From: Burkholderiales bacterium
GTDB lineage: Bacteria > Pseudomonadota > Gammaproteobacteria > Burkholderiales > SG8-41
Direction of reading: 5' to 3'
DNA: 64,000 bases
Assembly: GCA_019744975.1 (NCBI GenBank)
Contig: JAIETP010000010.1
Location: 210,952 to 274,951 of the forward strand
The position numbers and the translations under genes are program-made. Shown here one piece after another: positions 11,630 through 21,037 of this stretch. Position 1 is the first letter of the stretch, and each line of letters starts with the position of its first letter. Under the pieces are notes generated by a model. That model saw nothing but the letters and a program-made list of their open reading frames with translations. It was not told the origin of the DNA and did not search any database.

Positions 11630-13078
11630 TTATTGAAGCATCGCAATACGCAAGGCTTCTTCGGGAGCGTCGTACTCCTTACCCGATACCGTCACTAGTT
11701 TCGCTGTTGACTTACCCCCCACCGTTGCAGACAAAGTGATTCTCTCGACGCGTTCGTTGTTGGCAAATTGCGACAATGCTTCGCCCATGGCTACCAAGAT
11801 GGTGTAGGACATTTGTGCGGTAATCGTGCTCAGCCCATTGGGAATATCGACGTTGACTGTCGCGCTGGCACTGGCAGTAGTTCCCGCAAGTGGCGGGCTC
11901 GTTACCGAAACCGGCGCTACACCGCGGATCGGCGTCACTTTGACAACTACGGTACTCCCCGGCGGTATGCTGCTGGTGGTCAACACCACGGGCACTGGAT
12001 TAGCTGTCCCTGCCGGAATTGCAACATCGCCCGTTCCAGTAGGCGTAGCCGGCGCTGCAATGCCGGCGACGCTGGAGATGGTCAGGGTTGGCACTGTGCC
12101 GAGGCTGAACGTGCCAGCAGCATACTGCTCCAGACTGACTCGACCACGGCCGCCGGCGCCGCCGGCATAGGACCCGTGTCCATGTACGCCGGCACTACCA
12201 CCATTCACGTTCAGCACACCGGTATTAAATATCGCTGGCGCAATAACCCGGATCGCACCACCGCTAGCGCCGCCACCACCACCACCGTATTGCGTGCCGC
12301 TGGCAAGAGTTCCTGTGGTGAAGCCCCCACCGCTCCCACCCGTGGCTATGATCGAACCGCTCAATGTCACTGTACCGGACGACACGATCAGAATGGCACC
12401 ACCACCGCCACCACCACCTACCCCATGGAAACCATCAAATAAGGGAGAGCCTGCCCCACCACCACCTCCAGACCCACCGACCAAAGGTGTCATTAAATTC
12501 GTGCCATAAATACCACCGCCAATTCCGGTGTTGCCCGAAGTGATGCCAAACGGATTATGTGCTCCGGCGACTGCGCTCCCCCCTCCGCCACCACCTTGAG
12601 AAAAAGTGCCACAACAAGCAGTAGTGTAATCGCCCCCTCCCCCGGCACCCGGTCCCAAGCCAGTACCTCCGCGACGATTCGATTCCGGCATTCCGCCACG
12701 CCCACCGTCAAAACCACCGGGGCCGCCGAGTCCACCCAGTCGCTCTCCCGAAGTGCCTTGCCCGCCACCTGCAGCACTTGCTCCGCCAATATTGATACTT
12801 CCGCCGATATTCACGTTGCCCGAAGCCAGAATGACCACGGCCGTATTTGATGCATTTCGGGTGTAGGTAACCGTCACCCCTGCGGGAATATTCACAGTGG
12901 TGTAATTGAATATGCCGCTGGGCGGCAGATTCACCGTAATGTTGGCTCCCGGAGCAAAGGCACCGTCAGCTCCCGTGCTACCGCTATTGAATCCAGCCGC
13001 ATGCGCGAACGAACCCAATAGCAAAAGGATTATGCCCGTTGTGCTTACCCGCAGATATTGTTTGGGGTTGAGTTTCAT
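11630..13078 (-). CDS. Secreted Gly-rich surface protein
   Basis: 482 residues from ATG 13078, preceded by a strong GGAGG site. The N-terminus is a Sec signal peptide (GIILLLLGSFAHA). Residues about 35-90 look like a short beta-structured module (ITVNLPPSGIFNYTTVNIPAG). A very Gly-rich middle (about 90-300) has runs such as GGGGGGSA and repeated ...SGxxxxxGGSGGG patterns that recall beta-helical surface proteins. The C-terminal 130 residues return to a Thr/Val-rich, Ig-like composition and end in KEYDAPEEALRIAMLQ. The gene lies 21 bases downstream of 13100-14134 and 122 bases upstream of the complete Rhs gene, all in one direction, so it is probably part of the same transcription unit. It may be a surface or matrix component; its function is unknown. 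Confidence 0.65.
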   Translation of the reverse strand: MKLNPKQYLRVSTTGIILLLLGSFAHAAGFNSGSTGADGAFAPGANITVNLPPSGIFNYTTVNIPAGVTVTYTRNASNTAVVILASGNVNIGGSINIGGASAAGGGQGTSGERLGGLGGPGGFDGGRGGMPESNRRGGTGLGPGAGGGGDYTTACCGTFSQGGGGGGSAVAGAHNPFGITSGNTGIGGGIYGTNLMTPLVGGSGGGGGAGSPLFDGFHGVGGGGGGGAILIVSSGTVTLSGSIIATGGSGGGFTTGTLASGTQYGGGGGGASGGAIRVIAPAIFNTGVLNVNGGSAGVHGHGSYAGGAGGRGRVSLEQYAAGTFSLGTVPTLTISSVAGIAAPATPTGTGDVAIPAGTANPVPVVLTTSSIPPGSTVVVKVTPIRGVAPVSVTSPPLAGTTASASATVNVDIPNGLSTITAQMSYTILVAMGEALSQFANNERVERITLSATVGGKSTAKLVTVSGKEYDAPEEALRIAMLQ

Positions 13079-13099
13079 AAAAACCTCCGGTTGTAATAG

Positions 13100-14134
13100 T
13101 TAAAAACTGACGCCGAGCGGTGCACTGAGCAACGGCCCGGACGGACTGTTAATCGAAGGATCTGCAGGATTACCTTTGACCACTCCCAAGGGCACGCTCA
13201 ACAGCGGCCCGGACGCACTGCTCACCGCTGGTTCAGCAGGATTGCCTTTGACCACACCCAAGGGCACGCTCAACAGCGGCCCGGATGCACTGCTCACCGC
13301 TGGTTCAGCAGGATTGCCTTTGACCACACCCAAGGGTTTGCTATAGGCCGCATTTGTACTCGCATCAGCGGATACCAGAATCAGCAGTTCGAACGACTCG
13401 GAGAACTGCGCACCGCCCAAGCTCAACGCCGTGTTGCCCGAGGTCACCCCGCGCAGCGCAATCGGGATTAGCGTCTGACCGATGGGGAAAGTCACTGCCG
13501 CTACTTCCGCGCGTGCAACGGCTGTATTTAACGTGGACACTGCCACTGTAACAATTTCGGTATCTACTTCGGAGGCCTGCAACTCAAATTGCCGGGCGAT
13601 ATTGTCTGGCGGAAGCAATGAGGTGGGCCTCAGCAGATAGGTAATCTCGGGCAACACGTTGATAGCGGCTTGTGTGGTGCCGGCTGAAGTCTCCAGCGTG
13701 ATGGCCTGGCTGCCGAGTGATGTCGTACGGAACGCCGCGAGCGTGAACGATACCGACGTAGACGTGATCGAAAGATTGCTGATGCGCAGGCCTGACTGGG
13801 ATGTTGACAGCCTTAAACCATTAAAACCTGAGCCGGTAATCTGTACCGATTTGCTGCGGTTCTGCCGGATTTCGCTGACCGAGATCGTTGCGATTGACGG
13901 TGGCTGTGCAGCACCACCATCCGTAATGATTTGAAGGATATTTCCAGAAGGATCGTAAATATACTGGGTTGTTCGTCCCTGCTCGTCGATAACCCGAACG
14001 AGACGACCAAGTGAGTCATAGTCGTAGCGCTCCTGTGCAGCATGGGCAATGCCTGTGAAAGTCACAAGAAGTAACGCGAGGAGCAGCGCGATAGCTTTCG
14101 CGATGTGAATGGTGTCCCGATGCGGGTACAGCAC
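13100..14134 (-). CDS. Secreted YD-motif protein with Ig-like domains and C-terminal perfect repeats
   Basis: 344 residues from ATG 14134. The signal peptide (ALLLALLLVTFTGIAHA) is followed immediately by two YD-type motifs, YDYDSLGRLVRVIDEQG and YIYDPSGNILQIITDGG, as in Rhs proteins. An IPT/TIG-like domain (about 75-160) and a second Thr/Val-rich domain follow. The C-terminus is three copies of a 24-residue unit beginning PLGVVKGNP plus a partial PLGV at the end. It lacks the Rhs core hallmark and any tip, so it is not a toxin itself. It is the first gene of the minus-strand unit that leads to the Gly-rich protein and the Rhs protein, so it may be an accessory or chaperone-like partner; that is inference. 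Confidence 0.65.
   Translation of the reverse strand: MLYPHRDTIHIAKAIALLLALLLVTFTGIAHAAQERYDYDSLGRLVRVIDEQGRTTQYIYDPSGNILQIITDGGAAQPPSIATISVSEIRQNRSKSVQITGSGFNGLRLSTSQSGLRISNLSITSTSVSFTLAAFRTTSLGSQAITLETSAGTTQAAINVLPEITYLLRPTSLLPPDNIARQFELQASEVDTEIVTVAVSTLNTAVARAEVAAVTFPIGQTLIPIALRGVTSGNTALSLGGAQFSESFELLILVSADASTNAAYSKPLGVVKGNPAEPAVSSASGPLLSVPLGVVKGNPAEPAVSSASGPLLSVPLGVVKGNPADPSINSPSGPLLSAPLGVSF
13118..13336 (-). repeat. Three 72-bp tandem repeats inside the YD-motif gene
   Basis: Three head-to-tail units of 72 bases each (13121-13192, 13193-13264, 13265-13336) plus a partial unit at the gene end. The two upstream units are almost identical in DNA; the one nearest the stop differs in its second half (PADPSINSPSG instead of PAEPAVSSASG). 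The unit length is a multiple of three, so copy number can vary without breaking the frame. The DNA similarity suggests recent expansion. Confidence 0.85.
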
Positions 14135-14506
14135 ACGAACCCCTAGTTATTATTTTTCTTTCTTAACTCGTTCGCATATGCGTTTTGTGAAATAACGCAT
14201 AAGTGAACCCCCTGTTACACCATCACGAAGCTAAGCTTTTTGTAGGCTAGCATTCTTTCGGAAAGGCATGTCAATTTTCTAGGTCGCCTTTCGACATTTT
14301 TTTACTCTATCGCATAACATCCCATCTGCGAAGCTTGGGCAAACCTAACAAATTGGTAGATTTTTTGAGGGCAGCGCATGCTAAGTAATTGTTTTCTAAT
14401 AATCTGCCATAAAAAATAGGAAATGACAGTTGCATAAGTAAAATCGAAATAAATTTTCAAAATCAGTCGAAAATGTCATGCGCAATACATCTCGTATTTC
14501 GCAAAA
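14135..14506. other. AT-rich intergenic region upstream of the Rhs operon
   Basis: 372 bases without a convincing gene. It separates two minus-strand units and should hold the end of the 14507-17455 unit and the promoter of the 14134 gene. It is clearly more AT-rich than its surroundings, with several A/T runs (for example near 14285-14300 and 14395-14460). A short hairpin-like element occurs at 14165-14200, where CATATGCGTTTT faces AATAACGCATAAG. I could not assign a promoter class. Confidence 0.5.
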
Positions 14507-17455
14507 TCATAACCATACCGCCGCGAGCAGTTTCACCACTCCAGGTGGAATCACCACCTTCGGCCCGCGCTTGGGTTCGTGTATCACTCGACTCAAGTCC
14601 GATGTTGCAAAGAAAACCTCGCCGATTGGAGAGGCATCTGCAACGTAGGGCTTACCGGTAATATCAAACCCTCTGAAAAACTGGTTGCCCCCAACCGTTG
14701 AAAATCCAGAGGTTCGCCTGGAAATAGCATCCTGCATACGATCCGTCAGCGCCCGATCGACAACCACTCTGCCTCCTGGGCTTGGTGGAGGGTTCAACGG
14801 AAAACTGAACGGCGGCGCCGGCGATAGGCCCTCGTAAAAGTAATCCCAAGTGCTATTGGGTGGAGAGAACACCACGGGATCGTTCGAGGGCTGACTCATC
14901 GCCGCATGAACAAGTGACGCGTCGCTGAACACCTGTTCGGTTTCGACGGACAATATATCGCTGGATTCACCCTTCCTCAGTACATAGGTCCAACGGCATG
15001 CACCGTCAGCGCTTGTCGAACTTAATGCTGCAGCGGTCGACTGAAAAGACTGCTTTACGCGATTACGCTCAATACTGCGGTAACTGCGCAACGCCCCGTT
15101 AAAGTAATCGATATTCCGACGCTCCTCGATGTCACCCCCGCGCTCAAAAACACGACCTGTGGTGGTCATTGTTCCCGTGATCGTTCTGGGTGGTGATTCG
15201 CAGGTCGCAGTGGTACTGACTGAGCCAGTAATCACCGGCGACACCTGATTGATCAAAACATTACTGATGAAAGGGCTCTGACCGGTTTGCGCGAAGGCCA
15301 CTGACGGCACTTCGGCCAGAGTGATCCTCAAATCGTAGTGCTCTTTTAAAGTTGAATTTCCAGAGGAAATTGACTTGCTAAACCCGCTCACAGACAACCC
15401 ATCACCGGACACGTATGCCAGTCCCTGCGGAAGAATGGTGTAGGTCTGGGTGCCCGGCACGGCAGGCAGGGCGATCACGGAGGAGCTGGTTTGCGGATTG
15501 CCTGCAGCGTCTTTGAAGCTCCTCGTATATTCCAATGTAGCGGCAGCGGGATTGAATTGGGGAACAATCGCCCGGAAGCTAAACTCGCCGATCTGGGGAT
15601 TGGCAGACTTCGCGGTCCAGGCAACTCCACCGACACTCTCGAACGTATTGGTAACAGGGTTCTTTACCCAGCTGGTCGCCAAATCCCCGAACTGCGGGAC
15701 GCCAACAGTCGTTGCCAGTACGTCGTAGGAAAAACCGGACAAATGTTCAGTGAACGCCACTTGCTTGATGATATAGCCTTTGGCAAGTGCCGGGAAAATC
15801 TGCGGGATCCCGATCTCGCGCAGCGGGTGGAACTCCGGAAAATTAACAATCCGGGTTCCGGACTGGTCCGCCCGAAAGCTCACGCGCTGACCCGCAGCAT
15901 TAGCACCGATCAAATACAGGACACCGTTGTACGGCGTAACAACCGCCTTGGCGGCAACGGCTCCGACCACCCCGTTCGCAGCATCTTCCCGCTCCTCACC
16001 CATGTTGCCGTTGAACACCAGCATGTATTCATTGGCCACTTTGGGCGACTGCGGCGATTCATCGTTTACAGGCGCGCCGAACGAAACCGGTGCGCTCAGG
16101 TTGGCGTTCGGCGCAGAGGGTGCAAGCGCAGCGACCGTCAGGCGCCAGGAATTGGGGTCATTGGGGTCGCGATTCGGATCTGCCGGATCGACAGCAACGG
16201 GATAGCGATTGCCGTCCTTTGCATCGTAATACAGTGCGAAGCGCCCGTTCATGGCCTCCGGGCCGAGATTGATGATCCTGAACTTGGTTGGGTCCTGTTC
16301 GTCTTTCTTGAAGTCGAGTTTGCCGCGAAAAAAATAGTTGATCAGGCCGGCGCTGTAGCCAACAGCGCGGGGAATCAGAAATCCATGGGCCAGCGCAAAA
16401 TTAAATTGATTCAACGTAAACAATTTCGGTTGATTCAATGGATTTCCCGCTGCTTTCTGTAAGTCGGCGTCAAAAATAGATAAAGAACTCGCAAATGGAT
16501 TGTTTGTTGACTGCCCCGTAAATCTATCCTCCACCGTGTTGCCGTAAAACGTGATTAGTCCAGTTAGACTTGGGTTCGGACATGGCGGGCTGGCGTTCGC
16601 GCAAAGCTGCTGGATATCCATGTCAACCTTTTTACTCTCATCACGGACTGGCGACGGGAATAGCCCGGGCTTGTCAAAATTCGTCCCGGCCGAAACGAAA
16701 TTGCGATTGGTGAAATCCGCAAGTCCTTTACCCTCCGGCGTATGCCAAAAATTTCTCCCCGCGTTGAAGGTCGCACTATCCGCAGATGAGTATGCCGATA
16801 CATACCCCCCGAAAGGCAAGACGTTGCGAACCCCGTTTTGGTCGGTGTACTTCTCGTAAAGGCTCGGATTGGTCAAGGGCGTATCTAGGTGTGAATCATT
16901 CCTGACATGCTGGGGCTGCGCCATGTCCTGGACGTGGTGAATAACTTGTCCAATTGTTTGAAATGTGAGTCCGAAATTTTTTCGCCTATCCGTTTTGGAG
17001 GTTGAAGTCAATGCCTTGTACAAATATCCTCGTGCATCTGCAAGAGAAAACTCCTGCGCCCCGATGCCCAGCACGCCGCCAATCTGCCCTTTGTCTTCCA
17101 ACGCCCAATCGGGCGAGGTTCGTCCGACGGCAATCCCGCCTACGGTCAATGGCCGGTTGTTAACCGGATCGTAAAAGTGATGGCGCGGACGGGGAAAGTT
17201 GTCTTCGGACCTTGCGCCATTTCGAAAAAGTAACGTTATCGAACTTTCGGCGCCATTCGAGTCGGGAAACTGACGTGCTACGTTAATCGATTCCTCCAGC
17301 CCTAAATCAGTCAATACCCTTAAAGATGGTTGATTCAGAATGGATAACTGGAGCGCTGCCTGGGACATATCAGAGTGGGTTTCGAGCTCATAGGGAAAAA
17401 CCTTCGCAGATAGCATCGCCAAGCACGACAATAAGATAATTCTGCGCCACTTCAT
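14507..17455 (-). CDS. Secreted zinc-dependent phospholipase C-like protein with long beta-rich C-terminus
   Basis: 982 residues from ATG 17455, which overlaps the previous stop (ATGA) and has a GAGGG site. After a signal peptide (IILLSCLAMLSAKVFP) the first 250 residues carry a His/Asp pattern: ETHSDMSQAAL, RPRHHFYDP and GQVIHHVQDMAQPQHVRND. The IHHVQDMAQPQH helix is the signature of the zinc-dependent phospholipase C / S1-P1 nuclease fold, where such residues bind the metal cluster. The remaining 700 residues are Thr/Ser/Val-rich and unassigned. It is the third gene of a unit with an exported lipoprotein and a propeller protein. Whether it is an active hydrolase is untested; the conserved His/Asp set argues for metal binding. 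It is a plausible cargo of the neighbouring secretion system. Confidence 0.65.
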   Translation of the reverse strand: MKWRRIILLSCLAMLSAKVFPYELETHSDMSQAALQLSILNQPSLRVLTDLGLEESINVARQFPDSNGAESSITLLFRNGARSEDNFPRPRHHFYDPVNNRPLTVGGIAVGRTSPDWALEDKGQIGGVLGIGAQEFSLADARGYLYKALTSTSKTDRRKNFGLTFQTIGQVIHHVQDMAQPQHVRNDSHLDTPLTNPSLYEKYTDQNGVRNVLPFGGYVSAYSSADSATFNAGRNFWHTPEGKGLADFTNRNFVSAGTNFDKPGLFPSPVRDESKKVDMDIQQLCANASPPCPNPSLTGLITFYGNTVEDRFTGQSTNNPFASSLSIFDADLQKAAGNPLNQPKLFTLNQFNFALAHGFLIPRAVGYSAGLINYFFRGKLDFKKDEQDPTKFRIINLGPEAMNGRFALYYDAKDGNRYPVAVDPADPNRDPNDPNSWRLTVAALAPSAPNANLSAPVSFGAPVNDESPQSPKVANEYMLVFNGNMGEEREDAANGVVGAVAAKAVVTPYNGVLYLIGANAAGQRVSFRADQSGTRIVNFPEFHPLREIGIPQIFPALAKGYIIKQVAFTEHLSGFSYDVLATTVGVPQFGDLATSWVKNPVTNTFESVGGVAWTAKSANPQIGEFSFRAIVPQFNPAAATLEYTRSFKDAAGNPQTSSSVIALPAVPGTQTYTILPQGLAYVSGDGLSVSGFSKSISSGNSTLKEHYDLRITLAEVPSVAFAQTGQSPFISNVLINQVSPVITGSVSTTATCESPPRTITGTMTTTGRVFERGGDIEERRNIDYFNGALRSYRSIERNRVKQSFQSTAAALSSTSADGACRWTYVLRKGESSDILSVETEQVFSDASLVHAAMSQPSNDPVVFSPPNSTWDYFYEGLSPAPPFSFPLNPPPSPGGRVVVDRALTDRMQDAISRRTSGFSTVGGNQFFRGFDITGKPYVADASPIGEVFFATSDLSRVIHEPKRGPKVVIPPGVVKLLAAVWL

Positions 17456-18153
17456 TTGAATTGCCCTCGAAAGAACTCCAGCGCCGAGCCACACCGCTGC
17501 CTGTCTAACGGAGACATTCCCTCAAGACTATTGATCGATAAGAGAGGCGTATCGATCCCATTCTTGCGGAATACTTGGTATTGCTCATCTATCGCCAAAA
17601 TCATTTTTGGAATTTTTTTCCAGTTGCAATCCTCTCTAATAAATCTTGGATCAAAAAAATCTAGATGCCTTGCATACTCTTTCAAATTCCCCCTGAAACG
17701 CTCCATCTTGATACTCCTGCCATTCCAATCTGACTTGCGTAACGAATTCCTGTTGTAATCGATAATGACGGCGTTCTGGAGCCCAACCCACTTGTAGCCG
17801 GACTTGAACAGCAGAATTTGTGGGTCGCGATATACCAGATGTGGCTCGGTTCTCAGCAACGGAACAGGAAAGCTGAATGACGTTGACTTTGGTCCCCACG
17901 CCGGAAAGTAGAAACGCCCCTTCTCATCCGTGACTGCCTCCATCACCATGATCTGTCCGGCCGGCACATTGCCCCCGACTGACCCTGTTTCCAACTCCCA
18001 ATTAGCAGTAACCACGGCTCCTGAGATCGGTTGCCCGGTCTCGGCATCCACCACCCATGCTTCGATCGCCTCTGCCGAATATGTCGTGCTACAGGCGGAC
18101 AGCGGCAACACGCTGATCAACGCAAATAACTGCAAGAGAAAATATTTCTTCAT
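17452..18153 (-). CDS. Lipoprotein with carboxypeptidase-regulatory-like domain
   Basis: 233 residues. ATG 18153 is chosen because the GGAAA ribosome-binding site overlaps the in-frame ATG four codons upstream. A lipobox (VLPLSAC) places the lipidated Cys at about residue 21. Residues about 28-105 resemble the carboxypeptidase regulatory fold: IEAWVVDAETGQPISGAVV, then VTDEKGRFYFPAWG, as in surface or periplasmic proteins that insert a beta-sandwich. The C-terminal half, with charged residues and several Cys, is unrecognised. It lies 19 bases after 18173-20524 and overlaps the next gene by four bases, so the three genes are translationally linked. Confidence 0.7.
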   Translation of the reverse strand: MKKYFLLQLFALISVLPLSACSTTYSAEAIEAWVVDAETGQPISGAVVTANWELETGSVGGNVPAGQIMVMEAVTDEKGRFYFPAWGPKSTSFSFPVPLLRTEPHLVYRDPQILLFKSGYKWVGLQNAVIIDYNRNSLRKSDWNGRSIKMERFRGNLKEYARHLDFFDPRFIREDCNWKKIPKMILAIDEQYQVFRKNGIDTPLLSINSLEGMSPLDRQRCGSALEFFRGQFK

Positions 18154-18172
18154 GTTGGTTTCCAATCAATGC

Positions 18173-20524
18173 TTACATGGCGTCTATTCGCCATACACCG
18201 TCCACATCTCGAAGCATATAAATAAAGAAAATCCGATTCACGCCATCAATTGTCCGATTTATTGCGTACTCCCCAATCTCACCGCTGACTGTGACGGTCT
18301 GCAAATTCGAGAAACTACCCAGAATCTGAGGAATATCTGAAATCAACGTATCGAACACGGTGCCGTATTTCTCCTGTGCCTGCTTATTCAGAAACTGCAT
18401 CGCCTTCGCCTTGTCCCGCGCTGCCAACGCCCCGGCAAACCCCTGCCACAGCACCCGCAGTTGCTGATCGAGTACTGCCGGATCCTGCACCACGATCTGG
18501 AGGGTTTGCGTTGTCGGGACTCCTGTGCTGATGATCACCAGACGTGCCGCATAAATGCCCGGTTGGGTGTAAGTGAATTCAATCGGTGCGGCTGGATTCG
18601 TCGTCGTAAAGTCAATTGTCCCGTTTCCATCAAAATCCGCCTCGATCCGCTGCACCGTGGGCGTGGTGTTGACGGTAAATTTGACTTTGAGCGGTGCGAC
18701 GCCTGAAACGGCATTGGCGCTGACCTCAACTGCAGCCGGCCCGGTGCTGGTCACGTTGAGGCTCTGTTGCACGCTGGCCCCATCCAGCGCCTGTGCGGCT
18801 ACCGTCAGCGTATTGGGGCCGGGCTGCAGGGGCACTGTGGCGTAGAAGCGCCCGCCTTCGACGACTGCCACCACACCATTGACCGTAACACCGGTATTCG
18901 CCGGCCCTTGCAACGTCCCGCTCACCAGCACCGTGGTGCCTGCGATGCTGGCCCCTGCTGTGGGGCTGGAGACACTGAGCGTCAGGGAGGCGAGGATCAG
19001 CGTGCGCTGCACCGCTGTACGGTTACCCGCACGGTCAATCGCCGAAATTACGAATACGTTGGCGCCAGGTTGAAGAATAACGGGGAAACTGAAACTCGCC
19101 CCCGTCTGGGTAAGACCGGCGCCCTCCAGTATTACTGTGGCCAGCGGATCATCCACGCTGCCCTGGATGATCGCCTGCGGAATCTGGACAATCGTGCCAT
19201 CAACGGGGGTGACGGCGAGGAATTGCGGCGCGATGGTATCTATGCTGAATGCATTGGTGACCGTATTGGACTGCAACCCAAAGCTGTTCTTCACCTGCGC
19301 ACTGAAAGTATTCGTCCCTTCAGGCAGTCGCGTTGCCGGAGTGAAATTAGACTGGCCAGTGCTCGCATCGAAGACGAACTGCGGGCCGACGGCCAAGCTG
19401 TTCAGTGTTGCCGTCAGTTGGTAACCGGCCAGGTATTCATTCGGGAACGTGCAGACCACGCTGTTGCAGGCCACACCGTAGCTTAAGGTGAACAACGGCC
19501 GCGGATTATTGGATAACGCGTCCTGCGGCGGGCGCACCAGCGTCAGCGTCGGCTCCACCTTGAACACCGGCACGCCCAGTGCTTCGTCGCCTTCTTTCGC
19601 CGGGAAACGAATGACGAACTCGCCGCTATCGGTAAAGCGATTGATTGATCGCTCGGTGCCGGCCCACAGCGAACGGCTCACCGGGTCGAAGGCCAGCTTT
19701 TCCGGTTTGCGCAGATTCCTCGATTCCAGATCCACCGTATGCACCAGAGCGCCGGCCCGCGAATACGCGAGCAAGGCTTCTTGCTGCGCGACCCATACAT
19801 TGCCTGTGAGCGGATCCAGCGTAAAACCGGTGATGTTGCGTTGCAGCCGGATGCGCAGCGGCGGATCAACAGGGTTCGTCAGCTTCAGTTGTGCGAGGTC
19901 GTTGTTGTCCGCCAGCCAGATCACCCCGCCCAGGCTGTCCACTTCGAAGTAGCGGGCATCGCCAGCCAAATGGCGTCCGAGCGTATAAGTGGCCAGCAGG
20001 GTTCCCTGAGCATCAAAATGCCACAGGTCGCGTTTGCCCAGCACCCAGAGGGTTCGGTCGAGCGCCACTCGCAGGCGCCGAATCTCCCCTGGCGCGGAAA
20101 AATTGTGAATGCGTTGTCCCGCAGACGTCAGGTGATAGATGCGCCGGTCGTCAGTGATCCACACGCTGTCATCGGAAGAGTCAACATGCAGCCGATCAAC
20201 CTCGTCAAGTCTGGGGTTTAGGTCGCGAACGCGAATTTCACGTTCCAGCACGCCTTCAGCGTTATAGCGCAGGAGCTTGCGGTCGTGCTTGTCGAGGGTC
20301 CATACGCCGCAATCGGCGGCATTCATCACCAGACGGTGAGGGTTCCTCAGGGCAATGACGCGGGTTACCTGATTAGTACTGGCCTGAACTTGCCGGATGG
20401 AATCGTCATCGGCGTACCAGACGCACGAATCTGCGATGGCGGGCAGAATCAGCACGCCAAACAGCGTCAGGATTTGAAGAAAACGACTGCACAATGAAAA
20501 GCTCGCTGACAAGGTGCGAACCAC
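18173..20524 (-). CDS. Exported beta-propeller/PKD-domain protein
   Basis: About 783 residues from GTG 20524, chosen so that the hydrophobic signal (FLQILTLFGVLILPAIADS) sits near the N-terminus; upstream GTG starts cannot be excluded. Residues about 35-320 contain repeated VWxxD/VWVLG/IWLAD blades typical of NHL/SMP-30-type propellers. Ig-like modules follow (TLSVSSPTAGASIAGTTVLVSGTLQG), then a PKD-like domain (SGVAPLKVKFTVNT...DFDGNGTIDFTTTN). The C-terminus (ARDKAKAMQFLNKQ...RDVDGVWRIDAM) looks like a small alpha+beta NTF2-like module. It is the first gene of the three-gene exported-protein unit. Its function is unknown; a surface or adhesion role is likely. Confidence 0.65.
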   Translation of the reverse strand: MVRTLSASFSLCSRFLQILTLFGVLILPAIADSCVWYADDDSIRQVQASTNQVTRVIALRNPHRLVMNAADCGVWTLDKHDRKLLRYNAEGVLEREIRVRDLNPRLDEVDRLHVDSSDDSVWITDDRRIYHLTSAGQRIHNFSAPGEIRRLRVALDRTLWVLGKRDLWHFDAQGTLLATYTLGRHLAGDARYFEVDSLGGVIWLADNNDLAQLKLTNPVDPPLRIRLQRNITGFTLDPLTGNVWVAQQEALLAYSRAGALVHTVDLESRNLRKPEKLAFDPVSRSLWAGTERSINRFTDSGEFVIRFPAKEGDEALGVPVFKVEPTLTLVRPPQDALSNNPRPLFTLSYGVACNSVVCTFPNEYLAGYQLTATLNSLAVGPQFVFDASTGQSNFTPATRLPEGTNTFSAQVKNSFGLQSNTVTNAFSIDTIAPQFLAVTPVDGTIVQIPQAIIQGSVDDPLATVILEGAGLTQTGASFSFPVILQPGANVFVISAIDRAGNRTAVQRTLILASLTLSVSSPTAGASIAGTTVLVSGTLQGPANTGVTVNGVVAVVEGGRFYATVPLQPGPNTLTVAAQALDGASVQQSLNVTSTGPAAVEVSANAVSGVAPLKVKFTVNTTPTVQRIEADFDGNGTIDFTTTNPAAPIEFTYTQPGIYAARLVIISTGVPTTQTLQIVVQDPAVLDQQLRVLWQGFAGALAARDKAKAMQFLNKQAQEKYGTVFDTLISDIPQILGSFSNLQTVTVSGEIGEYAINRTIDGVNRIFFIYMLRDVDGVWRIDAM

Positions 20525-21037
20525 TGCAATCCCGCTGCAGTGGCTCAGAAAACCCTCCCACGCATCACCCCGCAAGCCCCCTGCCCCTGTCACAATGCTC
20601 ACAAGCACCTCTTTTTTTGTTTTAGCTCTTGCGGCGACCGTTTTCTCTGTTTGGAATACCGCTTGTCTTACACGATTTCTGATCGCTACCCACTGGCATC
20701 TCATAACCGGTCTGATGGGTATTGGTAACACGCACAACGCAGTCGAGCAAATCTAACGAAATGGTAAGTTTGGTGAAGGCGCCGCAACTTAAGTATTTGT
20801 TTTTATGGAAATCTGTTCTGTAGCAATGCCGAATGCTACGGCCATGCCGAATGACAATTGCTTGACCATTATTTTTATTTTGTGGCTCTCGATGAATCCA
20901 CTCTATTGCATCGCACAAGCATTGAGCCGATATGCGAACTTTGATCAGCGAATGCCAATATGCTTATAGGCTTGCAGAGCACTGATATGGAATAGATGTG
21001 ACTTGCCTGGCGCAGGCCTGCTGAACAGGCAGCTCTG
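20525..21037. other. Intergenic region without a convincing gene
   Basis: 513 bases between two minus-strand genes. Open stretches on either strand are short, lack ribosome-binding sites and have unnatural composition. A small hairpin (GCCTG-TTCAG-CAGGC on the minus strand, near 21015-21030) follows the 21038 stop but has no T-run, so I do not call it a terminator. The promoter of the 18173-20524 unit should lie here; I could not locate it. Confidence 0.5.

Noticed and set aside
13118..13336. Possible CRISPR-like array
   Set aside because: The 72-bp units are adjacent without spacers, are in frame, and encode a protein repeat.
14400..14440. Possible sigma-54 promoter (GG...TTGC pattern)
   Set aside because: GG-to-GC spacing is one base too long and it points away from the nearest genes.
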